From: Verrucomicrobiales bacterium
GTDB taxonomy: Bacteria; Verrucomicrobiota; Verrucomicrobiia; Verrucomicrobiales; DEV007
DNA length: 64,000 nt
Assembly (NCBI GenBank): GCA_029213195.1
Contig: JARGNI010000010.1
Span: 1 to 64,000, forward strand
Reading direction: 5' to 3'
In this document: in pieces, positions 54,135-62,779 of the stretch
Layout of the letters: each line of letters opens with the position of its first letter
Position numbering within the stretch: the stretch's first letter is position 1
Made by a program: the position numbers and the translations under genes
The notes under the pieces: model-generated
The model's input: only the letters and a program-made list of their open reading frames with translations
What the model was told of the DNA's origin: nothing
Databases searched by the model: none

Positions 54135-56630
54135 ATGCGAAGGCTCGTTCTCCCTCTTTTTGCAGGGTGTTTTCTGCTCCCCAGTTCTCCGGGAGACGCC
54201 AGCGAGAGCGAACGGGAGAAGGTCCTTTTCGACTTCGTCGGGAAATACTGTCTCGAGTGTCACGATACCGATGTCCAGAAAGGCGAACGCGAGTTCGAAA
54301 CCTTCAATTTCCCACTGGAGAATGTAGCCGATCTCATCACCGCCGATGAAATCATCGATCAGGTGACTCTGAAGGAGATGCCGCCGAAGGATGCGGATCA
54401 ACCTACCGACGAGGAACGCATCGCCGTGATTCGTGCCTTGCGGGAAACCATTGCCGCGACGCGGGACAAATTCGAGAGCACCGGCGGACGAACCGTGATG
54501 CGACGGCTCTCGCATCGGGAGTATGAGAACACACTGGAAGACCTCTTCGGACGTCGCGTCGACACGCTCGGCCTGACTGCTGATTTTCCGAAAGAGCGAA
54601 CCAGCGAACATGTCGACACGATCGGTGAGGCCCTCGTCACCTCGGGATTTCTCCTCGATCAATATTTTGCCGCCGCGCATCGGCTCGTCGAATCCCGTCT
54701 TGGGAAAGACGCGATGGAGCCGAAGAACTGGCACTTCACGGAAAACTTTGTTCAATACGAAGAGCTCACCGGCTCTCACCGCTCTGCTTTGAAGTTCCAA
54801 TACCTCTGCCTCTACGAGCAGCCCAATACCGACACTCGCCAGGGTGGCTATGGCCATATCGAGGACTTTCTCGAAGGAGTTCCCGTCTCCGGACTCTACG
54901 AAATCAAGACCCTCGCCCAGGCCAAGCATCGAGACACGCACTACGATCCAAAGATCTTCCAGATCGACTTCTCCGAACCCTTCCAGCTCGCCGTCGTTCC
55001 CGGCGATGTCACGAAAGGCCACATTCACTACCCCCAGGCGATCGAACCCATCCTCGCGCAGACCCTCGTTCCCGACGAAAAGCCGGAGTGGCTCACCTTC
55101 CGCGTCTGGCTCGAAGCCGGACAGACCCCCCGATTCATTTTTCCCAACGGCCCCTACGAGTCGAGGGCTTCGGTGATCCAGATCAACAAGCGCTACAAGG
55201 ACGAGTTCGAGGCCGAGATCCCCGGCTCGCTCGTCGGTCGGGCGCACATCCTGCGCGAAGGCGCCCTGCCCCACATCCGCATCGGCGAGATCAAGATCAC
55301 CGGCCCCCTTCCCGAGAAAGGAGGCTCCGCCGAAGAGATCGCCGTCTTCGGCAAGGACGGCTTCCAGGCCGAGAAAGCTCTGAATCAGCTCTACGCCTTC
55401 GGAGAGCGCGCCTACCGCCGACCACTCACTCAAGAGGACCGCGAAAGAATTCAGCGAACCTACGACAAGCGGATCTCGGAGGAGGCTTCGCCTCGACAAG
55501 CCGCTCTCGATACCATCAAGATGATTCTCTGTTCCCCTTCCTTTCTCTATCTCACCGAGATCACTCCCGAAGAGGAGAAATGGCTCCGCCCCTATGATCT
55601 CGCTTCTCGTCTCTCCTATGCGCTCTGGGCCGCGCCCCCCGATCAGGATCTCCTGGCCAAGGCTGCGGATTCGTCGATTTTGAAGCCGGATGTTCTCGCG
55701 GAGGAAGCGAAACGCCTGCTCAAGGATCCTCGGTCGACCGACTTCATCGACGGCTTTCTCGACAGCTGGTTGAATCTTCGTGACATCGGGAACCTCCCGC
55801 CTCCACGACAGGCGGCCCGCAGCTACTACGCGGAGGATCTCCCGACCTCGATGAAGAAAGAAGCCCACCTCTTCTTTCGTTATCTTCTCGAGAACAACCG
55901 ACCCGTCACCGAATTCCTCGATTCCGATTACACCTTTGTCGACAAGAAACTGGCCAAGCTCTATGCGCTTCCAGAGAAGGACACGCTTCGTCTCGCCGAT
56001 GGATTCCAGAAAGTGAGCCTGAAGGAGAATTCCCGGAGAGGCGGGATTCTCGGCATGGCGGGCGTCCTCACCGTCAGCGCCAATGGGGTGGAAACCTCTC
56101 CCGTCACTCGCGGCGTCTTCATTTCCGAGAACGTCCTCGGAATGCCACCGCCTCCCCCACCGGATGAAGTGCCCGCCATCGATGCCGACACCACGGCAGG
56201 AAAGACGATCCGGGAGAAACTGGCCCTGCACTCCTCCGACAAGACCTGTGCCGAATGCCATCGCAAGATCGATCCCCTGGGCTTCAGTCTCGAGAAGTTC
56301 GACCCGATCGGTCGGTGGAGAACCACCTATCCCAAGCCCGCGGGGAAATCCAAAGCCCCCGCCCAGTCGATCGATTCCTCGGGAGAACTGCCTTCTGGAG
56401 AAACCTTCTCCGGATTCGACGAGTTCAAGCAAGTCCTGAAGTCGACCCGGAAAGACGTCTTTGCCCGGAACCTCATCGCCAAGTTGCTGACCTACTCCAC
56501 AGGACGCCACCTCGAAGCCGTTGACGAATATGTCGTCGACGATATCCTCGCGACCGTGAAAGCCGAAAACTACGGGTTGAAGACTCTCCTCATCGAATCG
56601 GTTTCCAGCGATATCTTCCGGGCTCGCTAG
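54135..56630 (+). CDS. DUF1592/DUF1588/DUF1585 cytochrome-type protein
   Basis: 831 residues from the ATG at 54135; a reading to 53880 overlaps the previous gene and is rejected. A signal peptide (MRRLVLPLFAGCFLLPSSPG) is followed by a PSCyt1-like heme motif CLECH (about residue 38) with KEMPPKDADQP. DUF1587 comes next (MRRLSHREYENTLEDLFG, near 115), then a long beta region with DUF1595/DUF1592 (RLSYALWAAPPDQDLLAKA). DUF1588/DUF1585 at the C-terminus carry a second CAECHRKIDPLGF motif near 705. Predicted periplasmic two-heme protein passing electrons for the DUF1552 partner. The exact reaction is unknown. Confidence 0.9.
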   Translation: MRRLVLPLFAGCFLLPSSPGDASESEREKVLFDFVGKYCLECHDTDVQKGEREFETFNFPLENVADLITADEIIDQVTLKEMPPKDADQPTDEERIAVIRALRETIAATRDKFESTGGRTVMRRLSHREYENTLEDLFGRRVDTLGLTADFPKERTSEHVDTIGEALVTSGFLLDQYFAAAHRLVESRLGKDAMEPKNWHFTENFVQYEELTGSHRSALKFQYLCLYEQPNTDTRQGGYGHIEDFLEGVPVSGLYEIKTLAQAKHRDTHYDPKIFQIDFSEPFQLAVVPGDVTKGHIHYPQAIEPILAQTLVPDEKPEWLTFRVWLEAGQTPRFIFPNGPYESRASVIQINKRYKDEFEAEIPGSLVGRAHILREGALPHIRIGEIKITGPLPEKGGSAEEIAVFGKDGFQAEKALNQLYAFGERAYRRPLTQEDRERIQRTYDKRISEEASPRQAALDTIKMILCSPSFLYLTEITPEEEKWLRPYDLASRLSYALWAAPPDQDLLAKAADSSILKPDVLAEEAKRLLKDPRSTDFIDGFLDSWLNLRDIGNLPPPRQAARSYYAEDLPTSMKKEAHLFFRYLLENNRPVTEFLDSDYTFVDKKLAKLYALPEKDTLRLADGFQKVSLKENSRRGGILGMAGVLTVSANGVETSPVTRGVFISENVLGMPPPPPPDEVPAIDADTTAGKTIREKLALHSSDKTCAECHRKIDPLGFSLEKFDPIGRWRTTYPKPAGKSKAPAQSIDSSGELPSGETFSGFDEFKQVLKSTRKDVFARNLIAKLLTYSTGRHLEAVDEYVVDDILATVKAENYGLKTLLIESVSSDIFRAR

Positions 56631-56663
56631 AGCTTCTTTTCTTCCACCCAACCCTCTTTGCTC

Positions 56664-58106
56664 ATGCACCGACCCCTGTTTCGTGTCCTTCTTCTCCTTT
56701 GTTCCCTCGGGGGGATCGCCGTCTCAGCCGAAGAGAGAATGAATGTTCTCCTGGTCACGGCGGACGACCTCGGTCTTCAGTTGTCCTGCTACGGAGATCC
56801 CTACATCAAGACTCCCCACCTCGACCAGTTGGCGACCGAAGGCGTCCTCTACCGCACCGCCTATGTCACCCAGGCGAGCTGCAGTTCTTCCCGTTCGTCC
56901 ATGTTCTCCGGAATGTATCCACACGCGACCGGACAGATCGGGCTGGCAAACGGAGGGTTTGTTCTCGCTCCCGAGGAAGTCGGCAAGAATCTCCCCGCCT
57001 ACCTCAAGCCAGCGGGCTACCGCACCGGAATCCTCGGGAAACTGCATGTCGCTCCCGAGAAGAGTTTTCCATTCGATTATCGCCCCAAAGCCGGCAATAC
57101 CCGAGATGTCCGGGAGGTCGCCAAGAACGCGGCGGCGTTTTTCAACGAAGAGAACCCGGATCCGTTCTTTCTCATGGTGAACTACTCCGACCCTCACTTC
57201 TACAAGGATCCCAAAACGCAGCGCCCCATTTTCCCGTCCGTTTGGAAAGGCATCCCCAAGAACCCGATCGCAAAGGACACCGTTCCGGGATGGGACTTCC
57301 AGGGCTTTGACGAGCCCAGCGCAAGGGAGCGAACCTCCAACTACTACAACACGATCAAGCGACTCGACGCTGGGGTCGGAATGCTGCTCAAGGCGCTCGA
57401 AGACTCGGGGCACGCGGACAATACCCTCGTCATTTTCCTTGGGGACCACGGTCCTCCTTTCAGCCGAGGAAAAACGACCTGCTACGAGTCCGGACTGCGA
57501 GTCCCCTTCCTCGTTCGCTGGCCGGGAGTCTCGGAGGCCGGACTGGAGAGCGCTGCTCTCGTCTCTGGCGTCGATATCGTCCCCACGATTCTCGATGCGA
57601 CCAAAATTGAGTATCCTCGGAAGTTTCACGGAGTGAGCCTCCGTCCGACCGCAACCACCTCCGAGCCACCTGCGGGATGGCGCACCCACCTCGCGGGGGA
57701 ATTCCACTACCACGGGTTTCAGCCCTTTTTCCCTCGCCGTGCCATCCGCGACGAGCGTTTCAAGCTCATCCACAACCTGATCGCTGGAGAAGCCAAACCG
57801 GTGGGGCGAGTCGATGGCGATCCCAACAATCGCTTTGCCGATACCGACAAGTATCGAGACACTCCAGCCGGAAAAGCCTTTCAGCGCTATCTCGATCCCC
57901 CCGAGTGGGAACTCTACGATCTCGAAGCGGACCCGATCGAATTCTACAATCTTGCCGACGATCCCCAGCACGCTGAAACCTTGGCGGAGCTCCAGTCAGC
58001 ACTCCGGAAATGGCAGGAGGAAACGGACGATCCACTCCTCACCTCGGAAGGATTCGCCCGCTTCCGCAAGTGGGGAGAACAGGCCGAAGCGCGAGCGAAG
58101 CGGTAG
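56664..58106 (+). CDS. secreted sulfatase (sulfamidase-like subgroup)
   Basis: 480 residues from the ATG at 56664. A signal peptide (MHRPLFRVLLLLCSLGGIAV) precedes NVLLVTADDLGLQLSCYGDP with the metal Asp pair, the formylglycine site ASCSSSRSSMFSGMYPH (C-x-S-x-R instead of the common C-x-P-x-R), and VIFLGDHGPPFSRGKTTCYE with the second metal site. The last block resembles heparan N-sulfatase relatives. It lies 33 bases after the cytochrome and is likely co-transcribed with the DUF1552-DUF1592 pair, tying that module to a sulfated substrate. Confidence 0.9.
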   Translation: MHRPLFRVLLLLCSLGGIAVSAEERMNVLLVTADDLGLQLSCYGDPYIKTPHLDQLATEGVLYRTAYVTQASCSSSRSSMFSGMYPHATGQIGLANGGFVLAPEEVGKNLPAYLKPAGYRTGILGKLHVAPEKSFPFDYRPKAGNTRDVREVAKNAAAFFNEENPDPFFLMVNYSDPHFYKDPKTQRPIFPSVWKGIPKNPIAKDTVPGWDFQGFDEPSARERTSNYYNTIKRLDAGVGMLLKALEDSGHADNTLVIFLGDHGPPFSRGKTTCYESGLRVPFLVRWPGVSEAGLESAALVSGVDIVPTILDATKIEYPRKFHGVSLRPTATTSEPPAGWRTHLAGEFHYHGFQPFFPRRAIRDERFKLIHNLIAGEAKPVGRVDGDPNNRFADTDKYRDTPAGKAFQRYLDPPEWELYDLEADPIEFYNLADDPQHAETLAELQSALRKWQEETDDPLLTSEGFARFRKWGEQAEARAKR

Positions 58107-58121
58107 ATCACCACTCGCCGG

Positions 58122-58541
58122 TCACAGCAGGCGAATCGTAGCTGGGTAGCGATAGGCTTCGCCGTAATTCACTCGGACCGCACCGAGGATGGTGAGGATG
58201 ATATCACCTACGACGAGGGCTATGATCATCGGGATCGCAATGACCAACCCCACGATAGTGACCGCCAGCAACCCCGCGAGAATGGCGTAGAGCGTCATCG
58301 AGATCTGGAAATTGAGACTCTCGATCGCCTGGCTGCGGACAAACTCACTGTCATCCCTTTTGATCAGCCACACCACCAAGGGCGCAAGGATGTGCCCAAA
58401 AGGGATTCCCACCCAGCCTGCTACCGATGCGAGATGGGCTCCGATCGCCCAGTTTCGCTCGGAACGGGTGGGGATCCGCTCATCCATCGCGTTCGATGTC
58501 AAACTGGTGATCGGTGGCGGGGCTTGGGGGTCTTCGTTCAT
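58122..58541 (-). CDS. DUF4870 (Tic20-like) membrane protein
   Basis: 139 residues. A Pro-rich cytoplasmic N-terminus is followed by the DUF4870 pattern ERNWAIGAHLASVAGWVGIP, PLVVWLIKRDDSEFVRSQAI and ESLNFQIS, then two more helices. DUF4870 proteins share a four-helix core with Tic20 and are of unknown function. I use the ATG at 58541; the longer reading to 58622 lacks membrane or family features. Convergent with the sulfatase and divergent from the next cytochrome gene. Confidence 0.82.
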   Translation of the reverse strand: MNEDPQAPPPITSLTSNAMDERIPTRSERNWAIGAHLASVAGWVGIPFGHILAPLVVWLIKRDDSEFVRSQAIESLNFQISMTLYAILAGLLAVTIVGLVIAIPMIIALVVGDIILTILGAVRVNYGEAYRYPATIRLL

Positions 58542-58664
58542 GACAGAATCATCTTGAAGCAGTTTCCGGCTCCACGCTGCTACAATTCGAGGAAAGGATT
58601 GGAACCACCCGATCCAGCGCAATCAAGCATCTTTCCGAATACACGAAATCCGGGATCTTCTCAC

Positions 58665-61229
58665 GTGAACCGACTGTCTCAGCTTTTTCTACTCTGCTGC
58701 ATTTTTTCTACCTGGCCTCCTTGTCTCTCGGCTCGAGAGGAATACGCCACCGTGCCAAAAGCACATGACAAGATCCTCGTGAAATACTGCTTCGAGTGTC
58801 ACGACTCTCTCTCGGAAAAAGGAGGCATCGATCTCGAGTCAATCTCCTACACCCTCGCCTCCGTCGAGTCAGCCGAGACCTGGCAGAAGGTCCTGAATGT
58901 TCTCAATTCCGGAGAAATGCCGCCGGAGGACCAGCCCCAACTTTCCGACGAAGAGAAAATCGCACTTCTCCGCGATCTTTCCGATCAAATGGTCCTGGCC
59001 CGGGAGCTCCTGAGCGATACGGGGGGGATTACCACGATGCGACGCCTCAATCGTCGGGAGTATGAGAACACGATCGAGTCCCTTCTCGGTGTCCGGATCG
59101 AAGCCGAAGACCTGCCCGACGACAGCAATTCGGGCGGCTTCGACACCAATGGAGCCTCCCTCTTTTTCTCTGCCGACCAGTTCGAGCAATACCTGGAACT
59201 GGGACGGAAAGCGCTCGACGAGGCCTTTCTTTTTGGGAAGAAGCCACCCAAGCCGATCCGAATCGAGATCCAACCCGAAAAAGGGACGAACCAATTCATT
59301 CAGCGAGTGTCGGGCACGATCAAGGCCAACTGGGAGAAAGCCCAGGCCTGGCGCAACTCGGACGGAAGCAAACCACCCAGCGAGTTCGGTCTGCTCGACG
59401 AGTTCGATGTTCGTTTTCGCGAGCGTCTCTACAATCAGCAATACGCGAGCTACAAACGGTATCTCGACGATCCCCGCTCGAAGACTGAGGTTCTGCTTCA
59501 ACCCTTCTTCGACCGAACCAACGCGATCACCGTCAACATCCCGAAGAACGCTCCTCACGGCAACTTCTCCATCGAGATCTTTGCCTCTCCATTGAAAGGA
59601 GCGACCCGAAAAGACACCTACCTCGAGTACGGATTTCCGGGAGCTCGTGGAGGTGAGATCGCAAGACTGGGCTACGAGCGGGTGGCGAGCACTGCCGAGA
59701 AAGTCATTCCCCTCACCATCGAGGTGCCGATTACCAAGGGTGGCCCACGCAGCATCGTGATCCGCCATCGCCAGCACAACAATCGGGATTTCTCTCGATC
59801 GGTCTTTCTTCGATCCCAGCAAAAGACCGGTGTCGGTCCGTCGCCCAAGCTCGCGATCGACCGCGTCGTTCTGAGCGGCCCTCGCCACGAAACCTGGCCT
59901 CCCCTAGCCGTGTCGGAGGTCTTCTTCAAGGGGGTGTGGTGGGAACAACCGGACCAGGACGCCTACGCCCGCGAAATCATCGAGCGCTTCGCGACGCGAG
60001 CCTTTCGGACTCGCAAGCCGGATGCCGAGTTTCTCGTTCGCCTTCACAGGCTCTACCTTGGCGAGAGGGAGTCGGGGAAGAAATTCTATGAAGCAATCCG
60101 TGAACCTCTCGCCCTGGTGCTCGCCTCGCCCGGTTTCCTCTACCTCGCCGAACCCGTCGAGAAAAAGAATGAAGGCAAGAGAGAACTCCTCAGCAATGAG
60201 GAACTGGCAGTCCGGCTCAGCTATCTTCTCTGGTCTGCTCCACCCGATCAGAAATTGATGCAGGATGCTCGCGCAGGTCGCCTCCAGCAAAAAGGTGTCC
60301 TCCGAGCTCACGCAGAACGTCTCCTCGACGACCGTCGCTCCAACGAATTCATTTCCTCGATCGCTCATCAATGGCTTCATATGGAACGGCTCGACTTCTT
60401 TCAGTTCAATTTTCGCACCTTCCCCGAGTTTGATGACAGTGTGAAGGAATCGGCACGCGCGGAGGTGTATGAAACGATCCGGCACATCCTCGAGAAGAGG
60501 CTCCCCACCCGTGACCTCCTCGATCCCGGCTACGTCGTGGTGAACGATCTCCTCGCCGACTACTACGGACTTCCTCCGGTAGAGGGTGCGGCCTATCAAC
60601 CGGTGAAACTCCCAGCACGATCTCCCCGCGGCGGGCTGCTCGGGATGGCTGCGATCCATGCGATGGGCTCGGATGGCAATCACTCTTCGCTGGTCGAACG
60701 TGGGACCTGGGTGATGCGATACCTCCTGAACGATCCTCCTCCCCCGGCTCCACCCAACGTTCCGCAGCTCAGCCGGGTTCGAGGAAAGCTCCTTTCCCCT
60801 CGGGAAGAGCTCACCGCTCACATGGAAGAAGCTCAGTGCGCCCAGTGTCATCAGCGCATCGACCCGATTGGCTACGGGATGGAGAACTTCGACCCCGCAG
60901 GGCAATGGCGAGAGGTGCTCGTCCTCCAGAAGAAGCAGGGCCGGAAAACGATCAAGAAGGAGATCCCGGTGGATCCCAGCGGAACGCTTCCCGATGGAAC
61001 TGCCTTCACCGACTTCTACGGTCTCCGGAAAGAAGTGGCCCAGCATGGAGAAGCATTTACGAGCGGTTTCACGGAAGCTCTTATCGAGTATGGTCTAGGG
61101 CGTCCTTATGGCTTCTCCGACGAGAGCCTTCGCGAACGATTGCTCAAACGCGCCAATGCCAAGGACGGCTCCATGCGCGAACTTATCCTGGCCTTCATCG
61201 AATCCGAACCCTTTCACTACAAGAAATGA
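58665..61229 (+). CDS. DUF1592/DUF1588/DUF1585 cytochrome-type protein, second copy
   Basis: 854 residues from a GTG at 58665, which places the signal peptide (VNRLSQLFLLCCIFSTW) at the N-terminus; a reading to 58392 is antisense to the DUF4870 gene. Heme motif CFECH lies near residue 43 with GEMPPEDQPQ. DUF1587 (MRRLNRREYENTIESLLG), DUF1592/1595 (VRLSYLLWSAPPDQKLM) and C-terminal CAQCHQRIDPIGY near 725 follow, in the same order as the copy at 54135. The two copies are clearly diverged paralogs. It is coupled by ATGA to the DUF1552 gene that follows, so here the cytochrome comes first. Confidence 0.9.
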   Translation: MNRLSQLFLLCCIFSTWPPCLSAREEYATVPKAHDKILVKYCFECHDSLSEKGGIDLESISYTLASVESAETWQKVLNVLNSGEMPPEDQPQLSDEEKIALLRDLSDQMVLARELLSDTGGITTMRRLNRREYENTIESLLGVRIEAEDLPDDSNSGGFDTNGASLFFSADQFEQYLELGRKALDEAFLFGKKPPKPIRIEIQPEKGTNQFIQRVSGTIKANWEKAQAWRNSDGSKPPSEFGLLDEFDVRFRERLYNQQYASYKRYLDDPRSKTEVLLQPFFDRTNAITVNIPKNAPHGNFSIEIFASPLKGATRKDTYLEYGFPGARGGEIARLGYERVASTAEKVIPLTIEVPITKGGPRSIVIRHRQHNNRDFSRSVFLRSQQKTGVGPSPKLAIDRVVLSGPRHETWPPLAVSEVFFKGVWWEQPDQDAYAREIIERFATRAFRTRKPDAEFLVRLHRLYLGERESGKKFYEAIREPLALVLASPGFLYLAEPVEKKNEGKRELLSNEELAVRLSYLLWSAPPDQKLMQDARAGRLQQKGVLRAHAERLLDDRRSNEFISSIAHQWLHMERLDFFQFNFRTFPEFDDSVKESARAEVYETIRHILEKRLPTRDLLDPGYVVVNDLLADYYGLPPVEGAAYQPVKLPARSPRGGLLGMAAIHAMGSDGNHSSLVERGTWVMRYLLNDPPPPAPPNVPQLSRVRGKLLSPREELTAHMEEAQCAQCHQRIDPIGYGMENFDPAGQWREVLVLQKKQGRKTIKKEIPVDPSGTLPDGTAFTDFYGLRKEVAQHGEAFTSGFTEALIEYGLGRPYGFSDESLRERLLKRANAKDGSMRELILAFIESEPFHYKK

Positions 61230-62530
61230 ACCCCAAGCTCCCCACCCTCCAGCGCCGCGGATTTCTTCGAAGCAGCTCGGCTCTGATCGCGCTGCCTTTT
61301 CTTGATTCCCTCGGATTTCGATCGTTCGCCAAGGCCGCCAGCGCTCCGACTCCACCCAAACGGTTCGTCTTTCTGGGGATGGGCTTCGGGGTGACCAAGG
61401 AGAGCTGGTATCCCAAGAAGACGGATACGGGAAGTGACTACTCGCTTCCCGAGGGACTCGCTCCCCTGGCAAAACACCGCAAGGACCTCACCATCATCCA
61501 GAATCTGGCCAACCAGTACAACAACGAGGCCCATTGGGGCAGCACTTTCTGGCTCACTGGCGCGAACCGCTACGCGGAACCCGGGCAGAGTTTCCACAAC
61601 ACAATCTCGGTCGACCAGGTCGCTGCCGAACAGTTGGGAACGGACACTCGATTCTCCTCCGTTCAGTTGGGATACAAGGGCGGCGACAATTCCGGCCATG
61701 GCCCCGGACTTTCACTCTCCTGGAATCGACAGGGCAAACCACTCTCGGCACTGACAACACCGGTGGCAACCTTCCACCGAATGTTCTCTGATGATTCGAC
61801 TCCACTCGAACAGCGTCAGGCAGACCTACTCAAACAGAAAAGCATCCTCGACACCGTCTTCCAGGATGCGAAGTCGACCCGCCGAGGTCTTACCAAAGTG
61901 GATCAGGACAAGCTCGACGAGTATCTTCAGTCCATTCGAGAGATCGAGCAGCGACTGGCGAAGGAGAAAGAATGGCTCGAAGTTCCCAAGCGAATCCCCG
62001 ATCCCGCGCCCATCGAGCCTGACAAATCACTCCAGGGAGTCGAGGAGGTGAAGATGATGTATGACCTCATCGTCGCAGCTCTCCAGGTTGATACCTCACG
62101 GGTATTTTCCTATCGCCAACCCCTCGATACCTTGATCCGAAGCATGGGCGCGACCATCACGGCTCACAACATGAGTCACTATGAACCCGGCACTCGCATG
62201 GAGGTCTCGAAACAGCGAGACCAGAAACAATCCGAGTTGTTTGCCCATTTCCTCGATCGATTGAAGGGCGTCAAGGAATCGGATGGCAGCAGCCTTTTCG
62301 ATCACACCACGGTGACTCTTGGAAGCAACATTCACTCCATCCACTACCTGACCAACTGTCCGACGATCGTTGCCGGAGGCGGAGCCGGGATTCAACACGG
62401 AAGGCACATCGTCACTCCCGAAAAAACGCCCCTCTGCAATCTCTGGCTCAGTCTTCTCCAGGGATCCGGGCTCGAGGCGGAAACGCATGGGGATTCTACG
62501 GCAACGCTACCTCAGTTGTTCGAGGTGTAG
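61226..62530 (+). CDS. DUF1552 family protein, second copy
   Basis: 434 residues. The Tat-like signal LQRRGFLRSSSALIALPFLD is followed by the family core: FVFLGMGFGVTKESWYP, LPEGLAPLAKHRKDLTIIQN, HWGSTFWLTGANRYAEPGQS, DEYLQSIREIEQRLAKE, and SLFDHTTVTLGSNIHSIHYL near the C-terminus. The ATG overlaps the previous stop. Unlike the first module, it has no sulfatase partner downstream; the 250-base gap after it holds a GTAG hairpin and an extra hairpin only. Confidence 0.9.
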   Translation: MNPKLPTLQRRGFLRSSSALIALPFLDSLGFRSFAKAASAPTPPKRFVFLGMGFGVTKESWYPKKTDTGSDYSLPEGLAPLAKHRKDLTIIQNLANQYNNEAHWGSTFWLTGANRYAEPGQSFHNTISVDQVAAEQLGTDTRFSSVQLGYKGGDNSGHGPGLSLSWNRQGKPLSALTTPVATFHRMFSDDSTPLEQRQADLLKQKSILDTVFQDAKSTRRGLTKVDQDKLDEYLQSIREIEQRLAKEKEWLEVPKRIPDPAPIEPDKSLQGVEEVKMMYDLIVAALQVDTSRVFSYRQPLDTLIRSMGATITAHNMSHYEPGTRMEVSKQRDQKQSELFAHFLDRLKGVKESDGSSLFDHTTVTLGSNIHSIHYLTNCPTIVAGGGAGIQHGRHIVTPEKTPLCNLWLSLLQGSGLEAETHGDSTATLPQLFEV

Positions 62531-62571
62531 GGATCTTCCAGAGTTCGATCGAAGCGAGGCCAGAGAAAGAC

Positions 62572-62591
62572 GGACAACGAGGACGTTGTCC
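62572..62591. repeat. perfect hairpin, possible degenerate REP
   Basis: GGACAACG and CGTTGTCC form a perfect 8-bp stem around AGGA. Same stem and loop size as the GTAG hairpins in this window but without the GTAG head. Not followed by a T tract on either strand, so an intrinsic terminator is unlikely. It may be a decayed partner of the REP at 62690. Confidence 0.4.
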
Positions 62592-62689
62592 CTCCATTTG
62601 TTCCCCAGGCAATCGATCCTTGCACAGTTTTCCACGAAGGGAGATTGGGCTTGTGATCGCCGCTTCCGTATTCCTCCACGTGCGCGTAA

Positions 62690-62716
62690 GTAGCGGAGCC
62701 TGCAAGGGCTCCGACC
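62690..62716 (+). repeat. REP-like GTAG hairpin
   Basis: GTAG followed by arms CGGAGCCT and GGGCTCCG around GCAA, then ACC. Stem of 8 with one G-U pair. Same subfamily as the pair at 40826-40890 (GTAG-CGG-N5-GCMA-N5-CCG-A). Located between the convergent DUF1552 genes; the rest of this roughly 250-base gap holds only the hairpin at 62572. Confidence 0.7.
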
Positions 62717-62779
62717 ATCGCGCTGCCTGACCTCAACGTTTCGGAATTTTTACAAATCCCCCTACCAGGACAGCAACAA

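Noticed and set aside
54099-56669. 856-residue open frame on the minus strand
   Set aside because: Exact antisense of the DUF1592-type cytochrome gene, which has signal peptide, heme motifs and family domains. The long antisense frame comes from GC-rich codon bias.
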